This document shows positions 36,347-49,057 of a stretch of DNA of 64,000 bases, piece after piece. The stretch's first letter is position 1. The number at the start of each line of letters is the position of its first letter. The stretch is from Biscogniauxia marginata (taxonomy: Eukaryota > Ascomycota > Sordariomycetes > Xylariales > Xylariaceae). The notes beneath the pieces are model-generated. The model saw nothing but the letters and a program-made list of their open reading frames with translations, was not told the DNA's origin and searched no databases. Made by a program: the position numbers and the translations under genes. The stretch is from assembly GCA_022695795.1 (NCBI GenBank), contig MU404099.1:124001-188000 (forward strand), in the 5' to 3' direction.

Positions 36347-38097
36347 ACGTAGGCCTTGGTACTCCAGGTGTGGCTTCAAATACATCCACCAAATCTACAT
36401 TTCCACCGTTGTCGTCGAGTCGCGCAAGTCCTTTCCCTCCCACTACCACCACCTCGTCTGCCGCCGCCCTCCCGACCGCTTCCACAAAGACAGCCATGGC
36501 CGCGCCGGGCTTTCTTCCTCAGTCGCAAGCCTTCAGGTCTCCCGCCCCGTCGGCTCAGGCATCGTATTCGCTCTCCATGACCTCTATCCACCCCTTTGAC
36601 CGCGATGCGACGACCAAGCCCGTCGGCACTCCGTACGCGAACACCCCCGCCCCCGTCTCGTCCGTTTTAATCCGTCGCCTACCTGTTGACACCACCGAGG
36701 AGAAATTACGCCTGATGCTCCTGTTCTCTCAGGAGCTAATTGACGTTGACATGTTATCTGCCGAGCAATCTGAAGATCAGGGCTTCCGTTCCGCCGTCGT
36801 GAAATTCAAGACCCCTGCTGGAGCTCAGCAGGCCAAGGATATGCTGCATGGCAAGTCCATCGTTTCCAACGATGTCGAGTTGATGGTAGAAATTCTGTCT
36901 GGAAGTCCCCTTGCGCCGAGGAGATATCCGACCGAAACCGCCGTCTCGTCCGCCTCTAGTGGGCCCTCTTCGACGACTTCATCGGGCCCTACCTCGCGCC
37001 AGTCGTCTCGATTCAATGGCACGTTCCAGTCGCTGGAGAAGATATCGCCGCCCATGAATGGTATCTATGGCGGCGAACTACCGAATCCCGAGTCTAGCGC
37101 TCATTATCAGAGCCTCTTCTCCCCCCAGTCGCCTATCGGTAACCACCTTACTGATCGTACGCGCATCTCGGGCAAGACCCTTATCAGTCACGATGCCGCC
37201 GATGATGACGAGACGGGCGACATCCTGAAGGACCCAGTAGCTTATGCCGAGAATGGTGCTACCCAGCAGCGCAGAGCTACTGCGCCTCATCTGCCAATAT
37301 CGCGCATGGCCAGTCTGTCCCTCAATACTACACCAAATGGACCGGCATCCCTGCCGCAGTATAACCATCCAAGCTTGACCCCCCTATCTGCCCACGGGAA
37401 CACCATGTCGCCGACCGTGATGAACAATTCGAACCACTCGATCAACTACCAGATGGGCAACCCACACTACCAGCGTCATAACTTTCCGCCTGTTAATCCT
37501 GCGGACCAAAACCCTCCTTGCAATACCCTGTATGTTGGCAACCTGCCTATTGACACATCCGAGGAGGAGCTCAAGGCTATGTTTTCAAAGCAACGAGGCT
37601 ACAAGCGCCTCTGTTTTCGTACCAAACAGAACGGTCCGATGTGTTTTGTCGAGTTCGAAGATATCTCCTTTGCAACCAAGGCTTTACACGAGCTCTATGG
37701 CCATCCTCTACATAATAGCGTCAAGGGAGGCATTCGTCTCAGTTTTTCCAAGAACCCCTTGGGTGTTCGCTCCGGCCAGACCCCTGGCCAAACTGGCGCC
37801 GGCTCTATGGCTGGCATAAACGGCATGATGTCAGGATCGGGAAGCGGCTTCACGACTGCGAATGGTCCACCTCCAGGCCTTGCTGCTCCTCCTGGCCTGG
37901 GCCGCGTAAACTACAACGGCGGCTCCTCGATGCCTAATGGCACGAGCGCGCCATTTTCTTCGGCGAACTACCAGGGCAACACTAGTCATGTTTGGAGCAA
38001 CCCGTTATATAGTAGCGGGCCACTGTCTGCTGGGAGTTCATCATCCGCGATGAACGGCTCTCCGTCAGCATTTCCACCTTATATGATGGGGAGATAG
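36343..38097 (+). CDS. whi3: Whi3-like RNA-binding protein with two RRMs
   Basis: A single exon encodes 584 residues. The frame is open further upstream, but ATG 36343 is the first in-frame ATG. An RRM-like domain lies at about 106-182 ([17 protein letters not shown], later SAVVKFKT), and a canonical RRM at about 392-475 with RNP2 [12 protein letters not shown]1-like PMCFVEFED and the ending [15 protein letters not shown]. The second domain is the hallmark of the fungal Whi3 family, which in budding yeast and Ashbya binds UGCAU-containing mRNAs such as CLN3 and controls cell-cycle entry, nuclear asynchrony and polarity. The linkers are Ser/Asn/Pro/Gly-rich and disordered. I see no long polyglutamine tract like the one needed for Ashbya Whi3 condensates, so any condensation would rely on other disordered segments. 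Cytoplasmic action on mRNA is inferred from the family. Confidence 0.9.
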   Translation: MNVGLGTPGVASNTSTKSTFPPLSSSRASPFPPTTTTSSAAALPTASTKTAMAAPGFLPQSQAFRSPAPSAQASYSLSMTSIHPFDRDATTKPVGTPYANTPAPVSSVLIRRLPVDTTEEKLRLMLLFSQELIDVDMLSAEQSEDQGFRSAVVKFKTPAGAQQAKDMLHGKSIVSNDVELMVEILSGSPLAPRRYPTETAVSSASSGPSSTTSSGPTSRQSSRFNGTFQSLEKISPPMNGIYGGELPNPESSAHYQSLFSPQSPIGNHLTDRTRISGKTLISHDAADDDETGDILKDPVAYAENGATQQRRATAPHLPISRMASLSLNTTPNGPASLPQYNHPSLTPLSAHGNTMSPTVMNNSNHSINYQMGNPHYQRHNFPPVNPADQNPPCNTLYVGNLPIDTSEEELKAMFSKQRGYKRLCFRTKQNGPMCFVEFEDISFATKALHELYGHPLHNSVKGGIRLSFSKNPLGVRSGQTPGQTGAGSMAGINGMMSGSGSGFTTANGPPPGLAAPPGLGRVNYNGGSSMPNGTSAPFSSANYQGNTSHVWSNPLYSSGPLSAGSSSSAMNGSPSAFPPYMMGR

Positions 38098-41000
38098 ACG
38101 GTTGTCGAAATGACGTATTAGAAGCATGCATTGAAAGTTTGGGCTTGGTTCCCCTGGCGTTTTGGAAGAAATTGGGAAGAATTCAGCCGAGGCAACGAAT
38201 ATCCCTCACCGATCCTTTTGAAGCCTCCCCGGACGGCTGGCAGCGACCTACGATTATCGATATTTCCTGGATTCGAGCGAATGGGCTGCTTGTCTAATTG
38301 TTGCATATGTATTGGCATTTGCAGTTGGTGATCATGGGTGTGCATGGTTAACAGCGTCGGCGTCGACATTGTATTGGGATGATTCCCCTCAGCAGACCAC
38401 AGCGTGGTTGCTAGTCGCCTGGGAGTTTAGATTCATCTGGTTGTTCATTTCAAGATTCGGTCACAAGGGCATTGTTTGGTGTTGCTTGTTTTTCCCTTAT
38501 TTTAATGGTTGTTCAGCGGCATATCAGCGTTATATTTCCCTGGATTTTTTGTTTTCGAGGTCACAGCCCGGCGCCGGACTTTCGGTTCCCTCGCATGTTG
38601 ATGACATCGATCTGGTGTCATACGATGAATAGGGAACGAATGCTGAGTCACACAGCCCTCTCGGTATTGGCTGAGATTATCGTCATTTGCAACATCAATT
38701 CACGTGGAGGATACAGGCGAAACGGTCATTGTATTATCCAACAGTCCTCTATTTACCGTATCCATTTACGGCATTGGTCAAAAAGAACAAAAAAAGAGAT
38801 TACCTTACGTCACAGACTCACATCAAAAGGACTGAAGAAAAGGCGATACGATATCATCATCTGCACGGGCATTTTTCCACAAAATGGCGAAAAGGTTGGA
38901 ACTGGATCGGTGTCAGACTGAGGGCGCATATATATACACTCGGATCCTTCGTTTCGTTGGGAGCACAATGGCCGGATGGTTGATTACATTTGGTCGGATA
39001 CCCCAAGCCAACACGGCGTCACTACTCAAAATTTTGCATTTAAAAGGGGGACAAATTGGTATCTGCTTCTGGAAAGGCTTGGCCGCTTTGCTCTCGTTTG
39101 GCCCAGCATTTTTTCTTGTGGTCAGGACATTACTTCGTTTCGTTGGAGGATATTGGAGAAATAGGATTACGGAGGAAAATAAGAGGAGTACTCAGGTTTG
39201 TTGTTCACACCGGTTTACGGGAAAGAAAAGATAGGCTTTGGTGAGACATGGGCATTGAGAAACAATTCCATGAGGAAAGGGACGAAGGAAAATATTGGGA
39301 GGCCATCTGTCGGGCGAATGGATATGCCTCTTTTCTTTTATCACCACACTTCATGTTTTCCTTCTCTTGTTCCCCCTCTATCCACCACCACCCCTATTTC
39401 TTTCCGGTCTTGCGAGATCACATCACATCACATCGTATCAAGGGCATGTACGAGTTATCAGTCAATTATATTTTCCCTATCTTCTTGTTTCGCTCTCATA
39501 ATATAGCTTTCGGTAGCGATTAGACGGTTATCTCGATTCACATCTGGCATGGGGGCAACGCCATATATTATATCTATTATCACCCGATACCATCAACCTT
39601 GAGGCTTCTAGTTTGCTCCACTCAGTGATTATTATGATGATAACGACGGAAACTCTTCGCATGTGCTTCTGCCTATAGGTATGCTTACTCTCTGGGGAAC
39701 GAACGCAGGCTACGTAGTATCAATAAGAGAAGATTATCTATTCCAACGACGACGATAGGTGGTTGACTGGTAACCGGTTTTACAATGATAGCAACGTCTG
39801 TCAGCCAGCCCCCCCTTTTTCGTAATAAACTCAAATCGACCTAGAACAACGGCAACGATAACAACAGTCACGGTCGCTACGTATACTGTATGCGCCCTTT
39901 GTACGTACGTAATGTATCTCCGCACGCGCACGATCTCCACAGAGAAGATCAGAGAAGAGAAGGCTAAAAGTTGAGCATATTTTTGCGCAATCTCTTCCCC
40001 CCCCCTGTAAACTTCTTTCCGCGAACTACGTAAGGGGGTGCCGGAGGAAGGTCCGTAGATAATAGATAGACGCCCGTATGAATAAAGCTAAAGTTAGAAA
40101 TATCAATCAATCTCCCACCCCCCCTTTCTCCCCCTCTTAGAGTTTCCGTATAGCTTGGTTCAGTGCGCCTCAAAGCTTCAGATCTCGTGAGTTTCGTGTT
40201 GCTACTTACTTACCTAGGGACCTACCTAACCTAACCTGAACTAACCTATACGGGTAGGCACCTTGGGCATGTATGAGAAGAGGGAGAAGAAAAATACGGG
40301 GGGGACCATGACGTCTGAGTGACTGATCCAAGCGGGAGGCCTAACTTAGGTACCTAGGCAAGTTTAGGTCCTTCCCCCGTTGAGTTGCCTATCGACGAGT
40401 TTCTACATATGCGCCAGGGCTCGCGATATTTGAAAGCTTAGTAGTTCGTGTTGTGGTTCCGTCTACGTACCTGCCTGCATGTCTACACAGGTACGTATGC
40501 AGTACTTACCTCTCTCTGGGGCAGAAGACAGGAGAGTTTCTGGATCAGTTGGTAACGCGATTTCCCCATCTGTGCACTCGACGTAAAACGGTTTTGAGCT
40601 GTCGAGGTTGTCAGTTAGAATATGGAGATGTGAGAGAATAGCGTGTCACGGTAGTCTGGTTAGCTGTAATTGGTTTTTACCTTTCTCCATTTGGACTTTG
40701 CCTTGTTCATTTTGCCTACTTTGTGCCTGCCTGTGTGTGTGTGCTCCTTACGCTGAATGAAGTTGGGAAGCGGAGATAGGTAGACTGATTGACTGATAAA
40801 ACGCGTTTTGACAAGTTCTTCCCCTTTTCTTCCCCTTTTCGAATCCCCCCCCCCCCCCCTGGTTATACACAACGCATCTTTCACGTTATCACCATATCTT
40901 ACCGCAAAGCCTTCATCCAGTAGGTATATATCCGCTGGTCACTAGGTCTCAATCATTAGGCGCGGTTCCCGTATTATTCACTCGTCTGAGCTATATATCT

Positions 41001-41362
41001 AGCCAGAGTAGCTTATACTCCCAAGAACGAACCCCTCCATCAACACGTTGCACCAAATTAGGTTCGTACGGTATATAGGTTTTTTTTCTCCCTCCCTTCC
41101 CAACCTATCTCCCTTCTTTGGAGAAAAGCCCCCCCCCCCCTTTTTCGTCCAACGAGGAAGATCCCAAAAGACGAAATGAAAAACAACTGAACTGCTTTAT
41201 AGCATCATCGTATCTAAGTCTCAGAACAAGGCAGCTCTCTTAGAAACTCTCTTGTTGTCGACCGAATTCGCATCGTCCCTGTCCTTAAACTCGCCAAGTT
41301 CCATCTAAACAGGCCTACTCACTAGTCCCTTCGGGAAAGAACCCCCAAGAGTAGACGACATA
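38098..41362. other. Intergenic region, including a stop-poor probable 3' UTR
   Basis: From about 38130 to 39520 several overlapping plus-strand frames of 60-150 codons are open, but none has motifs or plausible introns; I read it as a long T/G-rich 3' UTR of the Whi3-like gene. After 39.5 kb come short repeats, C-runs (40849-40859, 41131-41140), and the promoter of the polytopic protein gene. Confidence 0.5.
38127..38345 (+). promoter_or_regulatory. TGCAT cluster in the 3' flank of the Whi3-like gene
   Basis: TGCAT occurs at 38127-38131, 38302-38306 and 38341-38345, within 250 nt after the stop codon, where about 0.2 copies are expected at random. Whi3 proteins of yeasts recognise UGCAU, so these could be self-binding sites if they are in the 3' UTR. 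Site function is inferred. Confidence 0.35.
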
Positions 41363-43760
41363 ATGCAGCCAGAAACGGCAATCCACATCCGCAACATCGT
41401 ACGCGATATCAGCGGCGTACGTAGAAATCCTACATCAGGATCCCATACCGTTCCATCCCCCCCCCCCCCTTTTCTCCCCCATCTCCCTCTCTATCTACCC
41501 GTGCCTCCTCTCCTCTCCTTATCCCTTGTCCCCAACGCCCCTTTCCCTTCCCCTTCCCCCCTCTCACCCTTCCCGCAAACCAAAGCCTCACCTACCTGCC
41601 TATCTTACCAACCCTCTGAATCGACACCATCACCACTATCATCATCGTCGTCATCGGCTGAAAAAAAAAACCCCCAAAAAAACCCCCCCGAACTCGTTCT
41701 CTTCTACTCTCTCTGACAAAGAAATAACAGGCCTTCGGCGCCTTCCTCTGGGCCGTCCGCCTGTCCTGGCAGATCGGGTCCAACGCGCGCCGCGGCGCCG
41801 CGCTCGACGCGGGCGGCGTGTTCCCGCGGCGCGTTGTCGCCTTCGCGTGCTTTGCGTGCTGGCTCGTGTGGGCCGTCTGCGGTACGTTATAGACACTCCC
41901 CATCCCTTTATTCCCCTTTCCTCCCTCCTTTTTCTTTTTGATACTTTCCTTCTTTTACGTGTACGTATGCGGATTCGCTTGGCCCGACTGGGCTGTTGGG
42001 TTGGGTTTTTATTCGGATCCGGAGAGAAAAGAGAGATTAGATTAGGGACTAGGAATATGTGTTCGGAAAACGGGGTTGGGGGGGAGGGGGGGGGGACACA
42101 AGGCGTGTTGAGAGAGGTTTTCGTGTCCTCCCCTATCCCCCCCGCTTCCCCTGTCCGGGCATTGTCGTTGTTGAATGCCTTTTCTTCATACAGAAGACAA
42201 GATTGAAGGAAACTTCGCCCGTGATTTCTTGTTTTCGAGCAAAAAAAAAACCTCCGACTAACTTTGATAACCGCGTGGTGTCCACAGCCTACCTGCTCCT
42301 AGCCGTGACCTCAATATCGGCCACCCTCCGCCCCGGCAGCGAGCTCGACATCCCGGCCCTCATACAGCCGCACATCAGCGTGCTGGCCTTCGTGGCGCTC
42401 GTGTGGCAGATCTCGGTATTCGAACTGTGCGTTCCCCTCTCTTCTTTTTCAAAAAATATTTTTCTTTTTAACCCCTTTTACCTTCCCCCCCCCCCACCCC
42501 CTGTATATACCAATCTTGTTTCCCTCGGCGCAAACGAGGATACCAAACCGAACGAGAAAAATAGTTTTTGTTCTTTTTGTTTCCGTCTTTTTTTTATAGA
42601 GAGAGAGAGAAAGACAAGGTGAGGGAGATAAAAAACTAACATCAAAAACTCGCAGGCGATCTCGTCACCAGAGCGCCTGGCTCTCGTCCGGCGGGCTCGT
42701 CTGCTTCACCATCGCCCTCGAGGCGCTGTGCGTCAAGCTGTTCTGGGACCGCGGCCGCAGGACAGCAGCGAGGGGCCACCCCTGGGAGAGCGTCGACCTG
42801 CCCGAGTCGGTGACGGTCGCGCTAGCCGTGAGCTGCATGGTGTTCGGGTACTGGCCGCTGTACGTCGAGAGCGTGCGGCACCAAGGCCGCGCCGTGACGG
42901 TGAATACGGTGAGTTTTCCTCGAGGCGTCGGTTTTGTTTTTTCCTGGTCCTCTTTTTTTTTTCCATTATTATGGTTAGTCATTAGATACGGCGGATTAAG
43001 AGAAAGAGAGAGAGAGTCTGTAGTTTTTTTTTTGTTTATACCCCTATATATCCGGAGAACCAGAGCTAACTAAGATACACAAAAATCAGATCCCTTTAGT
43101 ATACGGCGTCCTAGGGTCCTTCAACTCCCTCCTCTCAACAGGTAAGTCTCTTTTTCTTTCCTTCTTCGCCCTCCTCGAAAACGATAGTGTGTCGGCTACG
43201 GATACTAAATAGCCCCCCCCCCCCCCCATGCCCAAAGCTAACCTCTCCGTCACAGTAAATACTTCCCGAGCCAACCCCTCAGGCCTCGCGATCGCCATCC
43301 ACACCACCGCGTAAGTCAACCTCTCTCTCCCTCTCCCTCTCTTCCTCAGCCAACTAACCAGCTAACCTCCCCCTCCCCCCTTCACAGTCTCATCCTCGAA
43401 TCCGGGCTCCTGCTCTCCCACCTGGTCTGGAAACTACGCACACGGCACGAGCGCGCCGTCGCGACGGCGCTAGGGATCACGTTCGACGAGCTCGCGGCCG
43501 AGTGCGCCAAGTCCGGGCAGCAGCCGTTCCGGTTCGCCGCGAGCCGGAAGCTGACGCCGCCGGCCGCGAGCACTTCCACCAGTGCCAACCACGACGGCAA
43601 CAACAACAACGATAACAATAACAATAACGATAATGGTAATGGCAGTAGTAGGAGGGGCGAAGTCGACGTCGAACAAGCAATCCTGTCTTTAGTGTCGATA
43701 GAAGAGGAGGAGGGGAGAGGCTGGGTTGAGCTGGGGAGGGTTGGGCGTAGGCTAGTCTGA
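41363..43760 (+). CDS. Uncharacterised polytopic membrane protein, seven exons
   Basis: Exons 41363-41416, 41731-41881, 42288-42426, 42656-42908, 43090-43141, 43256-43310 and 43388-43760 sum to 1,077 nt (358 residues). Every junction has GT-AG ends and keeps the frame. Hydrophobic segments are visible at about 52-82 (possibly two helices), 98-115, 122-142, 162-182 and 225-255, so five to seven membrane spans are likely. The C-terminal ~100 residues are soluble, with a basic start (WKLRTRHER) and an Asn/Asp-rich run (NNNNDNNNNN) encoded by AAC/AAT repeats, ending in an acidic stretch. Introns carry long homopolymers (A10 and C-runs in intron 1, C15 in intron 5), and intron 1 is 314 nt. I do not recognise the family, and no transporter signature is evident. 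Exon structure is well supported; function unknown. Confidence 0.78.
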
Positions 43761-46700
43761 ACTTTGACGGTCCTTGTCTTTTTCCTTGTTTCCCCCTTCC
43801 TCTCTTACCATATGTTTGTTATACACCAACTTGCATTGCATATATTTAATAAGTTTCAAGTTGATTAGTGCATGGTGTTGCGGAGTTCTGTGAGGACGGC
43901 ATTAAATCGAAATAATTGTGTATTTTGATTTTATATGTTGTTCATTTTAGATTTTAATTACAACATCGTACTAGCTTGTGGAGGGTTATTTCCCTCTCTT
44001 TCTTTTCTCGGAAGTTCAAGACTAAATAGTATTGCGATAACCGTTTAAGTTAATGCGAAAAAAAGCGTCATCCGGGATTCGCAAGGTTCACTTGGGAGGA
44101 TGAGCTTAGTTTATCGTGTGCTTACACATATTGAAGCCCGAGTTGTGTTGAGTATGTACTTTAACGACTCAAATCACACCGCTTGATAGTTTGAGCTGGA
44201 TGATACCTAGTGGTTGACTATCCATGAAGACAGGCTAACTCAGGTCGGTCTCGGTCTCTGCCTCTCGGGCCGAGAGACGGCGTAACCTAGCTATACCGCC
44301 CCGAGATGCTTGTCAGCTAAGGTGATTATTCAGGTTTATAATAATCCTTCGTAATGTCTAGTGCGCGCGAGCGACGCGGCAATGAGCGATTGGTGTCAAG
44401 CAAGGTACTATTGGTTTTACATCAACGGGTTCTCATATATGCCAAGACCACGAGAGCACATCGCGAGAGGCTCATGTGAAGTAAAGGGAAGTACACTAAG
44501 ACAGTGACTTAAACGCGAACGATTGGGTACCAAAAACCCACTGTAGATCACAAAGCTAGTGTGTGAGGATCTCCGAGTAGATTTGCCACCAGGAGGTTAC
44601 ATTGGCACGAGAGGCTGAACTCGTGGATTTAGCAACTTAGTTTTCACTTACCCTGATGGTAGCAAGGAAGCAAGTCAAAACAGACTTCGCGCAAGGCAGG
44701 ACGCTGTTTGAAACAATCCAAATGATGTATGTAAACGGCTCTGACCTTGGCTCGGCATTTCCCCTCCCGAAGTCTAGAACATGTGAAGACTCAAAAATCA
44801 AGGAAAAATGATGAATACTGCCATGGGTAGGGGGTTGAGTTGGCTAGGCGTGAAGTAGGGCAAAAGTGACAAGTCGAATAGATCATCGTCGCAACCGTGG
44901 TTGGGCATCGTCATGAACGTTGGTCATGAAAGAATGCGGGGTTCCTGTCACGAAACTGCCGGGTTATCCTGAGCGGGCTGGTCTCGGGAAGATAGCTTCG
45001 ACGTTTTGGGAAGACGAATTCGAACGGGCAGACGCGTTTGTAGAAAACCACAGGTGGTTGACTGTCGATCATGGGCCATCAGGCTGTCAGGATAGCTCCA
45101 GTGAAGCCAACCAAAGGGGGCGCTCGGCCAGCTGGCGGGCGGGGTGCAGAGCGTACGGGTTAACGGTATTTCTTGATATATCATGATATCTGTCGATCAT
45201 CGGATATGATGTAGTCGCAGTACGCTGACGTGGGAGTAAACTAGAAAAGAGGGCAAATTAATCGAGATACTAGGTAGGGCAAGCCTGCTCCAGCTGGGGG
45301 TTGGGTATTTCGCGAATGGCCCGTACTTTGGATCCATTGCAATTTAGGGCCAATGAGTTGCAATCGGGGGATGCGAATGCCGGATGGAGCGAATCATTTA
45401 TTGATTCATACGCCTGCGACTTATTTCGACGTTTGGACCGCGGCTCGACCGACCTGCTAATACTTGGCTGGACGATCTCGAAACACTGATCTCTCATCCC
45501 CACTCATTTAAGCTCGAGCGAAAACATGATAGACTTAGAGGCTAACTTTTGGTGCTTCTAGATAATTCGTAGTCGTATATTGTCGACTGACGAGGGTATA
45601 AGTCACCCAGTCGGAAATACGTGAATAGAGGATTGTTTCGTGCCGCATATCTACATGCTGTCGCCGCGAGTACGCGTGGATTACCAGCACTTCTTATTAT
45701 AGAAAGACATATAATAGAACTGTTATGTAACTAGTGGCAAGGGTCGTGTCGAGATATCAGTTGTTAGTCGAAGAGATTATAGTGGGATTCCCACGAGGTT
45801 ATGGAGACAGTCCTGGTGCCGGGGTGGGACCTTCTTACATAAATTATGTAACTTGCCTCGACTCGCTAGGGGCCGGGTCTGTTCGCCGGCTCGACACTAG
45901 CAGAGCATACGGCTCGGCCTACTTCGACCTATTCGTTACGAAAGCATAGCTGTGTATGGGCTGTGTGTAAGTGTGTGTGGTCGAATTAGCAGCCCTGACA
46001 AATCAAACGCGGCATTTATGTGATGTTTTCTGACAGAGCTTCTGGCCCGAGACAGACTGGGCAGAAAACTACACTATAACAGCCAAGGCAAGGAACCTTG
46101 ACAGAAGCCTACCCCGGTGAGAAGAAAAAAGAAGGATATGGGGGCAAGACCGGAATGCCATGTGGTTGAAAGGGGCTTATAAGGACTCATTCAGTCATTC
46201 ACGACCCTTCTCTACCGGGCCAGACCAACCTCGAAAGTGGAGTTGCCATGCTGCTAAACCGCCGGGGAACTGGATCGCAGAGTACCGGAAAGCAGGCCGG
46301 CCAGGATGCCCCTGCGACCGTTGGGCCGTGGCGCTCGTTCTGGCACTGCCGGGCCCCTCTACCGTGTTTAGGTGAAAGCTTTGGCATTTCCATTGTCGAA
46401 TATCGAGATCTCCTGTCGGAGATGTCAGGTGGGACAAGATATCTCTAAGACGGGGAAACCTGCAAGTCGCGCAGCCGGTACGTGTCAGGTGACAGTGAGT
46501 ATAGCCGTGTGTACGCTGTGCTGGGCGGGTTTGAAACCGTCTTGCTTAGCTCTTTTTTTTTTTCTTTTTTTTTTTGGTTCCCTTGCTTCTGGTCGAGGTT
46601 CTGACATGTAGTACGACTGCTACTTTCAGCCTCACTGTTACGTATGATATACATTCAGGGGAGGTTGGAGAGGTCTCGATTGGAGAAGAGCCATGCATGC

Positions 46701-47889
46701 ATCGGGGTCCGGAATACCCCGGCAAGAAAAGTCGACTTTCCGAGTTTTTCACCGACCACCCGAGCGCAGCTAATAAGAGGTCGGCAGTCTAGAGCGACCC
46801 GACGGTGCGGGAGCTTCCAGGGAAAAGATAGACGCTTTGCGCTCTTGGCCCTTAGCATCCGAGTTCGGATATAATAGATATGCTGACCGACTCCTGGCCG
46901 CCTGGAGCAGGACTCGTTCTCGCTCCCAAGACTCGATGTCGGCCGCATGCTGTGTGGTGAGCTGCACTGCTGCACAGCACGGACGGGAAGAGGAGAAGGG
47001 AGCACAAACCAACGACGCACAACATGCGAGCACTTGGGAAGGACGAACCGCTGTCCATGCAAGGCCGGCAGCAAGTCTGGGTCCAATGATCCATCAGATC
47101 CTCATCCGTACGAGACCAGTCACCCCCGAGTGGGATGCGGAGTACTGCAACGTACGGGATGGTATTGGCTCGATATCGGTTCCGCCTCCCAATAAGGGCT
47201 TTAAAAGTCTTGACAGTTTTATTTTTTTTCCCCTTCTTTTTTTGGAGTCCCTTGCTTCGTTCGAACTTGTCGCTCGTCCCCGAGATCGCTCTGGCTCTGA
47301 CAAGTGGTTCTGGATCTCGGTAAGAGACGACGTTGAAAGGAGCGATATGAAATACAAATACCTATAACCTAGTAGGTATCCTTGTATAAACATTTTCGTT
47401 CATGGGTGGCTATGGAGATATCGGATTGGGCTTGCTTGGCGGTATACGTGATGCCAGAGATAACCTCGGAGAGCACTGGCTACCAGGTATGTATTGTACC
47501 GGTGAGTATGTCTGTATGTAAGTACATACGTACTAGGTTAGGTTATACAACGCTGACGCAAAGACGGACGCTAAGGGCAAAATAAAAGAGGTCAGAAAGA
47601 CTAAATTGGAGAGTTGAGAGTGAGAAAGCAAAAAGGCGGAATCCCAGCAGGGAGTGGACCTTATTGGACGACAGGGGTCCCTACGTGCTGGAAAGAGCTT
47701 CCATCACTGGACAGTTGCTGACCGTTTTGGGGACACACAGCGCCCGAGTCGGAAAAGCCTGGGGGGCACACTTGGGCCTTTGGGCCTTTTAGGGGGGAGG
47801 GTTGCAGAACGGTATTGTACTACTACGGTACTTACATACTCACACTACATACGTACCTGGGATAGCTCCCGTACAAGCTACCTAACGTA

Positions 47890-47936
47890 TGCAAGCTGTG
47901 CAAGCTTAGGTATATGCAAGCTGCATCCAGCTTGCA
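47890..47936. repeat. Cluster of four TGCAAGCT motifs with a perfect 9-bp dyad
   Basis: Direct copies TGCAAGCTG at 47890-47898, TGCAAGCT at 47899-47906 and TGCAAGCTG at 47915-47923; the last pairs with the inverted copy CAGCTTGCA at 47928-47936 across a 4-nt loop (CATC). It lies 1.1 kb upstream of the Rsr1-like gene. A repeated regulator-binding site or small hairpin is possible. Confidence 0.7.
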
Positions 47937-48915
47937 ACCTCTGGGAACCCTTGGCGCGACTCTGCAAAAAGTAAAATAAATAATAAAACTCGCGGGATTC
48001 CCAATCCCAACTGCCCCCTTTTTTTATTTTGCACCTCTCCCTCTCCCATCAGTTGTCGGTCTGTTTGGATAGATGACATGTATTCTCTGTCTTGAGAACC
48101 TTGTATTGTTCCATCGATGTATCCCAATTTCTTCTTTTGTTTTTATTGATTTGTTTTATTACTATTTCCCACCCCGGTTCCAAACTAATTATAACCGTCT
48201 TTGCCCCAACTGTGGGTTGTGTCTAGTTGGGCTGCGAAGACGTTTTGTGTCGAGCTTATTTTCTTGTAGCGTGTGTGAGTGTGTCTCTGCGTGTGTGCGT
48301 GTGTGTGCGTGTACTCCGTACGCTTTGTCTATTACATACCTGACATAATTTCATTCCTCCTATCATCGACTACACACACTTATTTGCAACTCATATACCC
48401 CTCTTTTCGGCATTCCCTATCCTCGATTTGTTCCTAGCTCGTCTTATTTTATTTTTTATTCCCCTCTCTCTTCTTGTCCTTCACTCACACACGCGCCCTG
48501 GATCACCACGTTTCAAAAAAAAAAAAAAACACCCTTCCGTTTCGGTGCTCCCAACCCTGCTACTTCGACAAAAGGGACCTCCCCCCCCCTGGTCTCATAA
48601 ATTTCCCTTACTCTAGCCAGGGTTCATCTTATCTGATCTTCGGATTGGTCAATTCAGTCGTCAATACCAAAGAAGAAAAAAAAAAGATCCGACTACCCTG
48701 TCTCTCTTCACATTTAAACCATCGAAACTAGAGACAACTTTGCTGCATGAGGACTTCTATACGCCCTTAACTAGTCAACGACTGCAGCCGCCTGTTTGTC
48801 GTTTGTCGCGAGAGTGACAGATAGACACAGGTGATTGCGTCGCTTCCTCTCTGTCGAATTGCCGATCAATTCCCCCTTGGGCGTCTCTCATGCGCCTCAT
48901 GAGGAACTGAGCTCC

Positions 48916-48948
48916 AAGTTGAAGCCAAAGTTGAAGTTGAAGTTGAAG
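48916..48948. repeat. AAGTTG hexamer repeats
   Basis: AAGTTG at 48916-48921, then three tandem copies at 48928-48945, in the leader of the Rsr1-like gene. Confidence 0.85.
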
Positions 48949-49057
48949 CCCACACCGACGCCATGCCTCCTAGACAAGGCCGTTTTCACCAACCTGCGTT
49001 TGTCTCTCCCAGCTTTGCCGACCTTCCTCGTGCTACCCAGCGGCTGACATTTATTCC

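Larger units (their letters stand above)
43761..49057. other. Intergenic region (5.3 kb)
   Basis: No supported gene. Contains a 7-bp dyad (CTCTCGG-G-CCGAGAG, 44262-44276), T-runs near 46550-46575, the TGCAAGCT cluster listed separately, and a pyrimidine-rich stretch (about 48000-48700) that probably marks the promoter and leader of the Rsr1-like gene. Several open frames at 46.8-47.4 kb overlap on both strands and look random. Confidence 0.55.

Noticed and set aside
38312..38921. Plus-strand frames of 106 and 149 codons after the Whi3-like gene
   Set aside because: No domain, no promoter-like gap, and many overlapping frames; better explained as 3' UTR.
44262..44276. CTCTCGG-G-CCGAGAG dyad
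   Set aside because: Short single element without a nearby gene; can arise by chance in a GC-rich patch.
46837..47367. 176-codon plus-strand frame
   Set aside because: Low-complexity composition, a competing minus-strand frame over the same bases, and no motif.
48747..48768. Possible alternative start M-R-T-S for the Rsr1-like protein
   Set aside because: The frame soon reaches TAA and there is no GT donor after it to splice onto the conserved block.
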